A DNA stretch of 64,000 bases from CATQHS01 sp965203375 (GTDB lineage: Bacteria; Actinomycetota; Acidimicrobiia; Acidimicrobiales; Aldehydirespiratoraceae), in assembly GCA_965203375.1 (NCBI GenBank), contig OZ241886.1:2418001-2482000 (forward strand), written 5' to 3'. The position numbers and the translations under genes were made by a program. A model generated the notes under the pieces. It made no database searches, was not told where the DNA came from, and saw only the letters and a list, made by a program, of their open reading frames with translations. Shown piece after piece: positions 44,565 through 52,550 of the stretch; positions within the stretch are counted from its first letter, which is position 1, and each line of letters starts with the position of its first letter.

Positions 44565-45932
44565 TCAGTCGGCGGCGTCTTGGGCAACCAGATCGTCGGC
44601 CCGGGCCCCGGCCGGGTGTCGGGCGGACGCAGACCGCTGCACACCCTGGCCGGCGCCCCCTCGGTTGCGCAGGGAGGCGAGGAGGTCCACGCCGGTGGCG
44701 GCCTCGATCTGCTCGGTCATCGACACCAGCGAGGCCGGGAGCTGGCTCAGCAGCCCGGGGATGCCCCCGGCCGACCCGCCGCCGTTGCCGCCGGACGATC
44801 CGGCGCCGCTGTCCACCACCGCCACCCGGTCGATGCTCACGCCCTGCACCGTGGCCACGATCTTGTCGACCAGCTCGGGCAGCATGTTGAGCACCAGCAG
44901 GTCGTGGCCGTCCGCGCCGGCGGCCTGGTACTGCTCGGTGAGGCGGCGGAACACCTCGACCTGGGCCTTGCCGTCCTCGACGATCCGGGCCGCGTCGGCT
45001 TGGGCCTGGAGCTGGCGGGCCTCGAGATCGGCCCGGGCGGGGATGACCACGTCGGCCTCCACCCGGCGCTTCTCCAGCTCGATGCGCTCCTGCTCGAGCT
45101 GCTGGCTGGCCACCGCCTTGGCCGTCTCGCCGGCCACCAGCGCCTCCTCCTCCCGGGCCTTGGAGATGGCCTCCAGCTCGGCGGTGCGCACCCGCAGGGC
45201 GTTCTGCTCCTCGACGATGGCCTTGTCGGCCTCGATGGTGGCCACCTGGGCGGCCCGCCGGGCCTCGGCCTCGGCCTGCTCGGACTCGGAGGTGCGGTTG
45301 GCCTCGGCCACCCTGGCGTCCTTCACCACCTCGGCGGTGAGCCGCCGCCCCACCGACTCCAGGTAGTTCACGTCGTCGGTGACGTTCTGGATCTTCAGCA
45401 CGTCCAGCTCCAGGCCCAGGGTCTTGATGTCGTCGTCGGCCTCGTCGATGAGCTGCTGGCTGAACTTGAGCCGGTCCTCGTTCACCTCTTCGGGCGACAG
45501 GGTGGCCAGCACGCCGCGGAGGTTGGCCTCGAGGGTCTCCTTGGCGATCTGGCCGATGGCCTGGTGCGGGACGTTCAGGAACCGCTCGGCCGCGTTCTCC
45601 AGCAGGCTCTCGGTGCTCGACACCTTCACGTTGGCGATGCCCTGGACGTTGAGTGGGATGGTGCCCCTGGAGTAGGCGTTTGACACCGAGACCTCCAGCG
45701 GGATGGTGTTGAGGTCCATCCACGAAACCTTCTCGATGATGGGGATGCGCATGGTCCGGCCCCCCCGCAGGACGCGGTAGCCGACCAGCCGACCGTCGGA
45801 CAGCGCCCGCTTGCGGCCGGAGATCACCGCCACCCGGTTGGGGGGGCAGATGATGATCAGCCGCTTGATGATCAACACGATGAAGATCACGATCAGGGCC
45901 AGGATCAGCCCCAGCGTTGTTGGAGTGTTCAC
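44565..45932 (-). CDS. Flotillin / SPFH-domain membrane protein
   Basis: This 455-residue protein starts with one membrane segment (LGLILALIVIFIVLIIKRLI), then the SPFH domain (NRVAVISGRKRA... DLNTIPLEVSVSNAYS), then a long coiled coil rich in Ala, Glu and Arg (EAEARRAAQVATIEADKAIV), and a Gly-rich tail. This is the flotillin layout; such proteins form membrane microdomains that organise other proteins. The GTG start has GAGG eight bases upstream. The NfeD-like gene 79 bp before it on the same strand is the usual partner of flotillins. Confidence 0.9.
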   Translation of the reverse strand: MNTPTTLGLILALIVIFIVLIIKRLIIICPPNRVAVISGRKRALSDGRLVGYRVLRGGRTMRIPIIEKVSWMDLNTIPLEVSVSNAYSRGTIPLNVQGIANVKVSSTESLLENAAERFLNVPHQAIGQIAKETLEANLRGVLATLSPEEVNEDRLKFSQQLIDEADDDIKTLGLELDVLKIQNVTDDVNYLESVGRRLTAEVVKDARVAEANRTSESEQAEAEARRAAQVATIEADKAIVEEQNALRVRTAELEAISKAREEEALVAGETAKAVASQQLEQERIELEKRRVEADVVIPARADLEARQLQAQADAARIVEDGKAQVEVFRRLTEQYQAAGADGHDLLVLNMLPELVDKIVATVQGVSIDRVAVVDSGAGSSGGNGGGSAGGIPGLLSQLPASLVSMTEQIEAATGVDLLASLRNRGGAGQGVQRSASARHPAGARADDLVAQDAAD

Positions 45933-46011
45933 GTTGATGTCCTCGCTTTCATTCCTCGAGCTCGTTGTCGGCTCTCGTTCTTCGAGCGCTTTCGAGTCCT
46001 CATTCCCCGAG

Positions 46012-46572
46012 CTATTCCTCGAGCTCGTTCATGCCCTCGAGCTCGGGGGCCAGCCGGGTCACCAGCGCGACGCCGTCCTTGACCCCCACCACGATGACCC
46101 GGGCGCCCGCCTCGATCTCGCCGCCCTCGCCCTCGTCGACGGGGGCGGCGGTCATCCGGGCCTGCGACCCGCCGACGTCGAGCACGATCCGGCCCCGGTG
46201 TACCGATGAGACGGGCAGGGCCACCCGGGCGATGGTCCCCTCCAGCTCCTTGTCGGTCACCTCGCTGGACACCTCGGTGCGGCGGAGCCAGGCGAACACG
46301 GTGCTGTTGAGGACGCCGGCCACCACCCCGACGGCCAGGGCCAGGCCCAGCGCGGTCACCGGCCCCGAGCCGGCCCAGCGGGTCAGCAGCCCGGTGACGC
46401 CGAAGAAGGTGAGCACGAAGGCCAGGGTGCTCAAGGGGATGACCGACATGACTCCGCCGCCGTCGCCGTCGGCGTCGGCGTTGCCGCCCAGGTCGGCGTC
46501 TCCCCCGCTGAAGGCGAACCACACCAGCAGCGGGGCCCCGGCCATCAGCGCGAAGAGGAACAGCCCGTTCAC
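46012..46572 (-). CDS. NfeD-like membrane protein
   Basis: The 186-residue product has three or four membrane helices (LFLFALMAGAPLLVWFAF, IPLSTLAFVLTFFGVTGLL, GLALAVGVVAGVLNSTVF), then a C-terminal OB-fold-like part (LEGTIARVALPVSSVHRGRI, EAGARVIVVGVKDG) as in short NfeD proteins. These partner flotillins. A Gly/Asp-rich periplasmic loop (GGDADLGGNADADGDGGG) is present. AGGAGA is too close to the GTG to act as a ribosome-binding site, but TAGCTT lies seven bases upstream, so a leaderless start explains it. Confidence 0.82.
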   Translation of the reverse strand: MNGLFLFALMAGAPLLVWFAFSGGDADLGGNADADGDGGGVMSVIPLSTLAFVLTFFGVTGLLTRWAGSGPVTALGLALAVGVVAGVLNSTVFAWLRRTEVSSEVTDKELEGTIARVALPVSSVHRGRIVLDVGGSQARMTAAPVDEGEGGEIEAGARVIVVGVKDGVALVTRLAPELEGMNELEE

Positions 46573-46579
46573 TCTCCTG

Positions 46580-46585
46580 AAGCTA
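46580..46585 (-). promoter_or_regulatory. Leaderless -10 element of NfeD-flotillin operon
   Basis: On the minus strand TAGCTT is seven bases before the GTG at 46572. Confidence 0.55.
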
Positions 46586-46631
46586 GTGTCTGGCCGTGGA
46601 TTCTGCTCGCCCAGTGCCTGAGTTCTCTGCT

Positions 46632-46757
46632 GTCTTCGGACTCGCCGTCCCGAGGCGGCGCCGTGAGTTCTCCGTGAGCCCCAGCCCCGTCGTCCCGGGG
46701 CGGCGCCGTGAGTCGTCGGTGGGCTTCGGACTCGCTTACCCGGCGGCGGCGCCGTGA
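46632..46757 (+). repeat. Repeated start-codon region upstream of cyclase gene
   Basis: The segment GGCGGCGCCGTGAG (with small changes before it) occurs three times, with its GTG at 46663, 46708 and 46754, the last being the gene start. TCGGACTCGC recurs 91 bp apart. The units are about 45 bp and degenerate; the first copy is closed by a stop after four codons. Confidence 0.65.
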
Positions 46758-47716
46758 GTTTCAGCCCGGCTTTCTTCGAGGTCAGGGACCGGGTCCGCAA
46801 CTGGGGGCGGTGGGGGGACGACGACCGGCTCGGCACCTTGAACCTGATCGACGACGCGGCGGTGGCCCATGCCGCCTCGCTGGTGCGGTCCGGGCGGCGG
46901 GTGTCGTGCGCCCTGGAACTGAAGCACGAGGGCGGGGTGCAGATCGGGCAGATGCACGGCCGGATCAACCCGCTGCACGCCATGGTGAAGATCGACAGCC
47001 CCGACCTCGGCGACCCCGACGGCAAGGGGCTGGTCGCCCACTTCTCCGACGACATCGTGACCATGGCTCTGCAGGCCGCCACCCACTGGGACGGGCTGTC
47101 CCACGTGAGCTACGAGCACACCCTCTACAACGGGGTGTCGGTCGACACCATCACCGCGGTGGGCGGGGCCACGGTGCTGGGCATCGAGAACGTCCGCTGG
47201 CTGACCGGGCGGGGCGTGCTGCTGGACGTGGCCGCGGCCCGGGGGGTGGAGCGGCTGCCCAGCGACTGCGAGGTCACCGGGGCCGACCTCGACGAGGCGG
47301 CGGAGTTCGGGGGGGTGGAGATGCGGCCGGGCGACATCGTGCTGCTGCGGACCGGGCGGATGCAGGTGTTCCGCGAGATGGGGGCCACGGAGTACGTCGC
47401 CGGCCCCGACCGCGACGGCACCAGCCCCGGGCCGGGCCTGGACGCGGTGGAGTGGTTCCACCGCCGCGACGTGGCCGCCGTGGCCAACGACACCTACATC
47501 TTCGAGGCGTTCCCCGGCCCCAGATGGGACGACGCCCTGGCCGTTCACTGCCTGCACGTGGTGGACATGGGCATGACCCAGGGCCAGAACTGGGACCTGG
47601 AGGAGCTGTCGGCAGCCTGCGCGGCCGAGGGCCGCTACGAGTTCCTGTTGGCCGCCAACCCCGAGCCGTTCGTCGGCGGCTGCGGCTCCCCAGTCAACCC
47701 GGTGGCGATCTTCTAA
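46754..47716 (+). CDS. Cyclase family protein (kynurenine formamidase-like fold)
   Basis: This 320-residue protein belongs to the cyclase family (PF04199 type). It has the metal-binding ATHWDGLSHVSYEH (family HxGTHxDxPxH), a second metal segment (NDTYIFEA...), and WGDDDRLGTLNLID at the start, as in plant and fungal-type cyclases that use Mn or Zn. Reactions known in the family include hydrolysis of N-formyl-kynurenine and opening of ring lactams. Substrate is unknown. The start GTG at 46754 follows two degenerate copies of itself. It is divergent from the NfeD-flotillin operon. Confidence 0.85.
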   Translation: MSFSPAFFEVRDRVRNWGRWGDDDRLGTLNLIDDAAVAHAASLVRSGRRVSCALELKHEGGVQIGQMHGRINPLHAMVKIDSPDLGDPDGKGLVAHFSDDIVTMALQAATHWDGLSHVSYEHTLYNGVSVDTITAVGGATVLGIENVRWLTGRGVLLDVAAARGVERLPSDCEVTGADLDEAAEFGGVEMRPGDIVLLRTGRMQVFREMGATEYVAGPDRDGTSPGPGLDAVEWFHRRDVAAVANDTYIFEAFPGPRWDDALAVHCLHVVDMGMTQGQNWDLEELSAACAAEGRYEFLLAANPEPFVGGCGSPVNPVAIF

Positions 47717-47858
47717 CCAGAGGTTGTTTCGGCGACGGGCTCGGCCGCCGACTCGCAGCTCGACCGCAGTCTCCTCGTGTCCGACCCACAGTGTCCGCCG
47801 AGTGGTGGGCTTTGCGGTAGCCGCAGGGGTCCGCCCCGAGTGGGCCATCGGCGAGGTG

Positions 47859-47864
47859 TACGCT
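47859..47864 (+). promoter_or_regulatory. Leaderless -10 element of XRE/ImmA gene
   Basis: TACGCT is seven bases before the ATG at 47872. That favours the ATG over the GTG at 47866. Confidence 0.55.
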
Positions 47865-47871
47865 GGTGACA

Positions 47872-49092
47872 ATGGGGGGAGGAGCCATCGGTGCCCAGAT
47901 CCGGGGGCTGAGGGAGGCTGTGGGTTGCGAGCGATCGGCTCTGGCTGAGGCGCTGGGGCTCGATCCCGCCGAGATGGCGGAGATGGAGTTCGGCCGCCGG
48001 GCTGTCCGGGCGGAGGATGTCGCGGCCGCTGCTGAGTTCTTGGGCGTCTCACAACTGGCGATCCTGCAGCCGGGGTCGCTGCTCGGACGGCTCGCGGTGG
48101 CTGCCCGCACGAACGGTCACGGTGAACCGGACCGGGGGGCGGTGATGCGCCTGACGGCTCTGGCGGAACTGAGCCATGTGCTGACCCAAGGCGGCCACCC
48201 CCCTCCTCTTGCCCCGTCCGGCACCGACGGGGCACCTGAGGGTAAGCCGGGCCAGTCGTGGCTGAGCCGCGCTCGCGACCTGGCCGAATGGGCCGTCGGG
48301 CAGTTCGGCTCAGGTTGGAGGCAGGGCCACCCGCTGCCCGATCTGGCCGAAGCCATAGAGGACAGCCTGAGCGTTGATGTGATGGTGGAGGGCCTCGGCG
48401 GCACCGGGGCGCCGCTAGGCGTTTCCATAACCGACGCGGATTTCCCCTTCATCATGGTCAACGCCGATCAGCCCACCCCTCGGGCGCTGTTCTCCCTGGC
48501 CCACGAGTTGGGCCACGTTTTGAGCCGAGACGGCTACGCGCTGCGAATCGACAACCACTTTCGGGCGCCCAACGACAGCGAACGGGCAGCCAACGCCTTC
48601 GCCGCCAGCCTGCTGATGCCCGAGGACGACGTGCGCCGCACCGTCGCCCAGCACGGTCGCACTGCCGAGTCTTTGGCCCGGATGCTCATTGACTTCGGTG
48701 TGAGCTATGAGTCGCTCATCTACCGGTTGCACAATCTGAGACTCATCAACGCCAACGGCCGAGACCGTCTCAAAGCCGTGGGCTGGGCTGGCCTCATGAA
48801 CGCCGTCAACGACGCCGGTGTCACCAAAGCGTTGCTCTCTGCTCGGGGCACTCGACCGGCGCGACGGCCTCCCATCCTGCTGGCGAGGCGATGTCTGCGC
48901 GGAGCGCTGGACGGAACGGTGAGCGCGGCCCCGCTGGCAAGGCTGCTCAACGCCGACATCGACGAAATAATCGACAAGATCGACTCGATAGGACCTGAAT
49001 CCGCTGCCGCGATCAACGATAACTACTCGTCGCCACCCGATCCTGACGATGTCGCCCACTCGGCTTTAGACGACGATCCCTTAGCCGTGTAG
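47872..49092 (+). CDS. XRE-family repressor with ImmA/IrrE metallopeptidase domain
   Basis: The 406-residue protein has an N-terminal XRE-type helix-turn-helix (IGAQIRGLREAVGCERSALA, residues 5-60) and, further on, an ImmA/IrrE-type zinc peptidase with HELGH at residues 211-215 and downstream NAFAASLLMPEDDV, the usual third part of the site. Such proteins act as repressors of mobile or toxin genes, or are cleaved when DNA is damaged. The next gene, a PIN-domain protein, begins 26 bp later and is probably controlled by it. The tail from residue 300 is Arg-rich and then acidic and is not conserved. Confidence 0.85.
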   Translation: MGGGAIGAQIRGLREAVGCERSALAEALGLDPAEMAEMEFGRRAVRAEDVAAAAEFLGVSQLAILQPGSLLGRLAVAARTNGHGEPDRGAVMRLTALAELSHVLTQGGHPPPLAPSGTDGAPEGKPGQSWLSRARDLAEWAVGQFGSGWRQGHPLPDLAEAIEDSLSVDVMVEGLGGTGAPLGVSITDADFPFIMVNADQPTPRALFSLAHELGHVLSRDGYALRIDNHFRAPNDSERAANAFAASLLMPEDDVRRTVAQHGRTAESLARMLIDFGVSYESLIYRLHNLRLINANGRDRLKAVGWAGLMNAVNDAGVTKALLSARGTRPARRPPILLARRCLRGALDGTVSAAPLARLLNADIDEIIDKIDSIGPESAAAINDNYSSPPDPDDVAHSALDDDPLAV

Positions 49093-49117
49093 GCCCGATC
49101 GGGCTTCGGTGGCGACG

Positions 49118-49672
49118 ATGAAACCGGTGCTGCACGACGCGGTCACCTTGCGCCACTTTGCCGCTGTATCTAGAATCGATATTCTAGAAGCCCGGCACGG
49201 ACAACGGCCGCCGCCTCTGTGGGCAGAAGCCGTGCATGAAGAAATACGATCTGGCGTGGAAGCGGGCAACGCATACTGTTCTGATGTGCTTGAAGCCTCA
49301 TGGCTTGGGAACCCTGCGCCTGTGCAAGAAGCCGACTTAGAGCCTATCTTCTTCTTACAGGTGGGCATAAATCAAGGTATCTATCCTCCCGATATGAAGC
49401 GTAACCGAGGAGAGGCAGAAAGCATCTATTTTGCTGAAAGACACGACGGACAATTCGCCACTGACGACAACGCGGCTTACAAGTTCGCCTGTCGGCGGCC
49501 TTCACTCGGCCCTGGCAGAGTGATCGACTCCATCGACATCTTAAGAACCGCCGTCGCCCTAGGAGAGATCACCGCGACTGACGCCTTCACCGTCGCTGAA
49601 AACATAGAAGCAGAAGGGCGATTCTTCCGACCAGAACATCGCATCCCCAGAAAACCCAGCTACTTCACCTAA
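49118..49672 (+). CDS. PIN-domain nuclease-like protein, possible toxin partner of the XRE/ImmA protein
   Basis: The 184-residue protein has PIN-domain acidic positions: an Asp after the first strand (LHDAVTL), NRGEAESIYFAE with the conserved Glu, and FATDDNAAYKFA with two Asp. PIN proteins are RNases, many being toxins. Composition is less GC-rich than neighbours. It begins 26 bp after the XRE/ImmA gene, and a gene pair of that kind looks like a toxin-antitoxin or defence unit. The stop TAA is also the 3-bp target copy of the inserted IS element, so the C-terminus is intact. The start is uncertain: ATG 49118 or GTG 49109. Confidence 0.7.
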   Translation: MKPVLHDAVTLRHFAAVSRIDILEARHGQRPPPLWAEAVHEEIRSGVEAGNAYCSDVLEASWLGNPAPVQEADLEPIFFLQVGINQGIYPPDMKRNRGEAESIYFAERHDGQFATDDNAAYKFACRRPSLGPGRVIDSIDILRTAVALGEITATDAFTVAENIEAEGRFFRPEHRIPRKPSYFT

Positions 49673-50625
49673 GAGCATGCGCGGATTGCTCAGGGGTTTG
49701 GGTTCCAGCGGTTGCGGTGGTTGATGAGTTTGGCGGTGAGGATGCAGGCGATGGCGAGGGCGAGTTGGGCTCGTCGGTGGTGGGGACGGCGGTCGGTGTT
49801 GCGTCGGAGTTGCCCGAAGTTCGACAGCCATGAGTTGGTGCGTTCGATGCTCCAGCGCCGGCCGAGGGGCACGGGCCGGGGCCCGGCGGCGCCTGGGGAG
49901 CGTCTTTGGGGGCAGGCGACGTCGGCGATGCCCGCGTCGGCGCACAGGCGGCGCGCAGTGGCGCTGTCATAGCCGCGGTCTAGGTGCAGGGTCTCGATGC
50001 CCTGGAGCAGTCCCCGCCGGCCGGCGGCTCGCAGGGTGGGTTCCAGCAGGGTCAGGTCACAGCGGTTGGCGCCGTCGAGCGCGGCTACGGCCGGTATGCC
50101 CCAACGGTCGGTCAAAAGCGACCACTTGAACCCGAGTTTGCCCCTGTCAACAGGGCTTTTGCCGGTTCCTTCGCCTCCGCAGGGGGCCTTGTGGATTGAC
50201 CCGTCGATGCAGGCTTCGGTCAGGTCCAGCCCCACGATGCGGTCATAGGCCTCGACGGCTTCGTCTTCGAGGTCCTCGAACACCCCCGCGGCGATCCATT
50301 CGTCGCGGCGGGCCCGCATGGTGGTGTCAGACACCCGGCCCCCCAACAGCTTCTCCGCGGTGACCCATGAGCAGCCGGTGACCAGCCGGGTGAGCATCCC
50401 CCAAAAACAGATCCGGTCCGGGATCCGCGGCCTGTGCCCCCGGGTTGAGGGTCTCTGTGCCCGGACCGGGACCCGGGACTTGATCGCGGCCCACACCGCA
50501 TCCACCACCTCAGGAACCAACGCGCGCATGATGTAGCCGGCCTCCACGGTCGTCTTGTTGCTGACACCCCGACATACAAGCCGGGACAACCAGACGACCC
50601 GTGGATGGTCAATCCGCGCGCGCTC
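49673..50625. mobile_element. IS5-family insertion sequence, 953 bp
   Basis: The element is bounded by 16-bp imperfect inverted repeats: GAGCATGCGCGGATTG at 49673-49688 and the complement of GAGCGCGCGCGGATTG at 50610-50625, 14 of 16 matching. It is flanked by TAA on both sides, the 3-bp TNA duplication typical of the IS1031 subgroup. It contains one transposase gene on the minus strand. It landed on the stop codon of the PIN gene on one side and in a helicase remnant on the other. Confidence 0.85.
49690..50529 (-). CDS. IS5-family transposase
   Basis: The 279-residue transposase has the DDE residues in context: Asp in ACIDGSIHKAP, Asp in LHLDRGYDS and Glu in WSIERTNSWLS. The N-terminal part (RICFWGMLTRLVTGCSWVTAEKLLG) is the helix-turn-helix domain of the IS5/IS1031 group. 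Start at ATG 50529 was chosen because the longer open frame extends beyond the inverted repeat. No internal stop or frameshift is visible, so the element may be active. Confidence 0.85.
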   Translation of the reverse strand: MRALVPEVVDAVWAAIKSRVPVRAQRPSTRGHRPRIPDRICFWGMLTRLVTGCSWVTAEKLLGGRVSDTTMRARRDEWIAAGVFEDLEDEAVEAYDRIVGLDLTEACIDGSIHKAPCGGEGTGKSPVDRGKLGFKWSLLTDRWGIPAVAALDGANRCDLTLLEPTLRAAGRRGLLQGIETLHLDRGYDSATARRLCADAGIADVACPQRRSPGAAGPRPVPLGRRWSIERTNSWLSNFGQLRRNTDRRPHHRRAQLALAIACILTAKLINHRNRWNPNP

Positions 50626-50768
50626 TAAGCCGGGCGACATCGTGCTGCCGCAGAAGGCGGAAGCAGTAGCCGTGGATCGTGCCCACGAACAGGCCCCCGA
50701 TCCGTGAGATGGCCACCTCGGTGCTTGACAGCGGCCAGTGCGTCGCCCTCCAGGGTTGGCACGTCCAT
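50626..50768 (-). pseudogene. UvrD-family helicase remnant
   Basis: From an ATG at 50768 on the minus strand the sequence reads MDVPTLEGDALAAVKHRGGHL, the Q-motif region of a UvrD-like helicase. In another frame, 50710-50642 reads RIGGLFVGTIHGYCFRLL, the later conserved TIHGYCFRLL segment. The Walker A region that should lie between them is missing and the frame changes, so the gene lost an internal part. The IS element ends it at 50625. Nothing else of the helicase is found next to the IS. Confidence 0.7.
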
Positions 50769-50831
50769 CCGCTCATTGTGCCGGGAGGATGCTCTACCCG
50801 CCGCAGCCTCAAAGATTTTTCCGAACGGGCG

Positions 50832-50860
50832 TTGTGACTGTCACAGGGGTCTGATACATT
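50832..50860 (+). promoter_or_regulatory. Predicted promoter with overlapping palindrome for DUF222 gene
   Basis: TTGTGA (50832-50837) and TACATT (50855-50860) are separated by 17 bp, a good -35/-10 pair. The palindrome GTGACTGTCAC (50834-50844) overlaps the -35 and could be an operator. The rest of the 375-bp stretch up to 51000 has no gene except the helicase remnant. Confidence 0.5.
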
Positions 50861-51000
50861 GTCGCTACCGGTCGTGGAACCTCGCAGGCGGAATCGTCAG
50901 CGGGTTCCGGCGCTTCCCCGGACCGGTGAAATCGCCAGCGCAGGCCGGCCCCAGGACCGACCCGGCTCCTTCGGGAGTTGGGCTTGCGAGGAAGCGCAAC

Positions 51001-52338
51001 ATGTTCGAAGCATTCAAGACCTTCATCGACACACTGAACGGCTCCGATGTGGGGGCCTTGGACCGGGCCGGGCTGGACGAAGCCGCCGGCTGGACCAAGC
51101 GGGCCCGCTCGGCCCTCGACGCCTACGAAGCCCGGCTGCTGACCGCCGCCAACCGGGCCTTCGACGGCGGCGCGGCCGGCGCCGAACTGATGCGAACCGC
51201 CGCCGGATGCTCCCAGCGCGAGGCCCGCCGCCGGGCCCGCCGAGCCGAAACCCTGGCCGACATGCCCGCCGTGGCCCAAGCCCTGTCGGATGGCGCCATC
51301 ACCGCCGAACACGCCGACGCGTTGGTGAAGGCCGCCGAGGCCACCTCGACAGCGGCGGTGGACGCCGACCCGTCCCTGCTGGCCAAGGCCGAGTCGCTGC
51401 CCGCCGATTTGGCCGCCCGAGAGGTCGCGGATTGGGCTCACCGCCGCCAATCCGAACAAGACCGCGAAGCCAAGCTCCGCCGCCAGCGGGCGCTGCGCAG
51501 CCACCGAACCTGGATCGACGCCGACGGCATGTTCAACACCAGAGGCCGCTTCGACCCCGTCACCGGCGCCAGCATCCGAGCCGTCATCGACGACACCGCC
51601 AACCGCCTCTACCGAACCGACGGAGGCCGAGACGGCGGCAACAAAATCCGCACCTGGGACCAGCGCAACGCCGACGCCCTAGCCGCCGCCCTAGGAGTGA
51701 TCCCCACCCCCGTGACAGGACCCGCCGGCCGGGACAACCCGCAACCCGCCAGCCGAGATGAACACCAACTTGCCATCACGAACCGGCACGGCCCCAGCCT
51801 GCGCAACCAGATCCTCGTCATCGCCCACACCGACGCCATCACCGGCGCCGACCCCGACGCCCCCTGCGAAATCCCCGGAACCGGCCCCATACCCCGCTCT
51901 GAACTCGAACGGCTTGCCTGCGAGTCGGAATTGTTCGGAATCCTCTTCGACGGCCGCGGCCTGCCCCTATGGCACGGACGACGAACCCGAACCGTCACCC
52001 CCCAGCAATGGCGAACCCTGGTAGCCCGAGACCGCGGCTGCGTCCTCTGCGGCACCAACCCCTCCTACTGCCACGCCCACCACATCGTGCCATGGACCGC
52101 CCCCGCCGAAGGCCCCACCGACATCGACAACCTCGTGCTGGTCTGCAACCGGCACCACCACCACATCCACCAACACCACCTCACCCTCACCCGCCACCCC
52201 GACGGCCACTGGACAACGGCCGACTCCAGCCACCGAAAACCCGCCCACAGCAACCACCACAACAACGGCACGAGACCGGCTAGCCGCGACCACACTCCGG
52301 CAGCCAAGCCGCCAACCGGTATCAGAGCCGGACCATGA
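51001..52338 (+). CDS. DUF222 / HNH endonuclease protein with embedded repeat fragment
   Basis: This 445-residue protein is of the actinobacterial DUF222-HNH type. The N-terminal DUF222 domain runs to about residue 230 (LLTAANRAFDGGAAGAELM, DMPAVAQALSDGAITAEHAD). The C-terminal HNH has CVLCG, HAHHIVPW and NLVLVCNRHHHHIH. Such proteins are numerous and variable in actinobacteria; the function is probably DNA cleavage linked to mobile DNA. Residues about 237-247 (VTGPAGRDNPQ) match the 3' part of the palindromic repeat family, inserted in frame between the two domains. The ATG has GAGGAAG upstream. Confidence 0.88.
   Translation: MFEAFKTFIDTLNGSDVGALDRAGLDEAAGWTKRARSALDAYEARLLTAANRAFDGGAAGAELMRTAAGCSQREARRRARRAETLADMPAVAQALSDGAITAEHADALVKAAEATSTAAVDADPSLLAKAESLPADLAAREVADWAHRRQSEQDREAKLRRQRALRSHRTWIDADGMFNTRGRFDPVTGASIRAVIDDTANRLYRTDGGRDGGNKIRTWDQRNADALAAALGVIPTPVTGPAGRDNPQPASRDEHQLAITNRHGPSLRNQILVIAHTDAITGADPDAPCEIPGTGPIPRSELERLACESELFGILFDGRGLPLWHGRRTRTVTPQQWRTLVARDRGCVLCGTNPSYCHAHHIVPWTAPAEGPTDIDNLVLVCNRHHHHIHQHHLTLTRHPDGHWTTADSSHRKPAHSNHHNNGTRPASRDHTPAAKPPTGIRAGP
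51707..51738 (+). repeat. Palindromic repeat family, fragment E, inside DUF222 gene
   Basis: About 30 bases (CCCGTGACAGGACCCGCCGG and onward) match the right arm of copies C and D, in the same orientation as the gene. Similarity continues weakly through CCGCAACC. The left arm is absent, so it is a fragment or a relic. It keeps the frame. Confidence 0.75.
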
Positions 52339-52373
52339 CCACCGAGGCCCCGGGGCCGGGTTTGGCAGCCGAT

Positions 52374-52460
52374 CCGCCAGGCCGGGGGTGGCACGGGGGC
52401 AAGGTTTTTGCCGCCCCGCGGCGAAAACCGCGCCCGTGACAGGACCCGCCGGCCGGGACG
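52374..52460 (+). repeat. Palindromic repeat family, copy C
   Basis: This full copy lies between the DUF222 gene and the Rieske-type oxygenase gene, in the same direction as both. The inner stem is GGTTTTTGCCGC against GCGGCGAAAACC, a near-variant of copy A. It could form a hairpin after the DUF222 gene. The gap 52339-52550 holds nothing else but the next promoter. Confidence 0.85.
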
Positions 52461-52538
52461 AACGGCAACGACCTACACGGAACAGCCGCCTCAGCCGGGA
52501 CCAGCCCCCCGGCCGGAGCGGACAGCGGCCCGGCGGTT

Positions 52539-52544
52539 TAGTCT
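52539..52544 (+). promoter_or_regulatory. Leaderless -10 element of oxygenase gene
   Basis: TAGTCT is six bases before the GTG at 52551. Confidence 0.55.
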
Positions 52545-52550
52545 TGGCCC

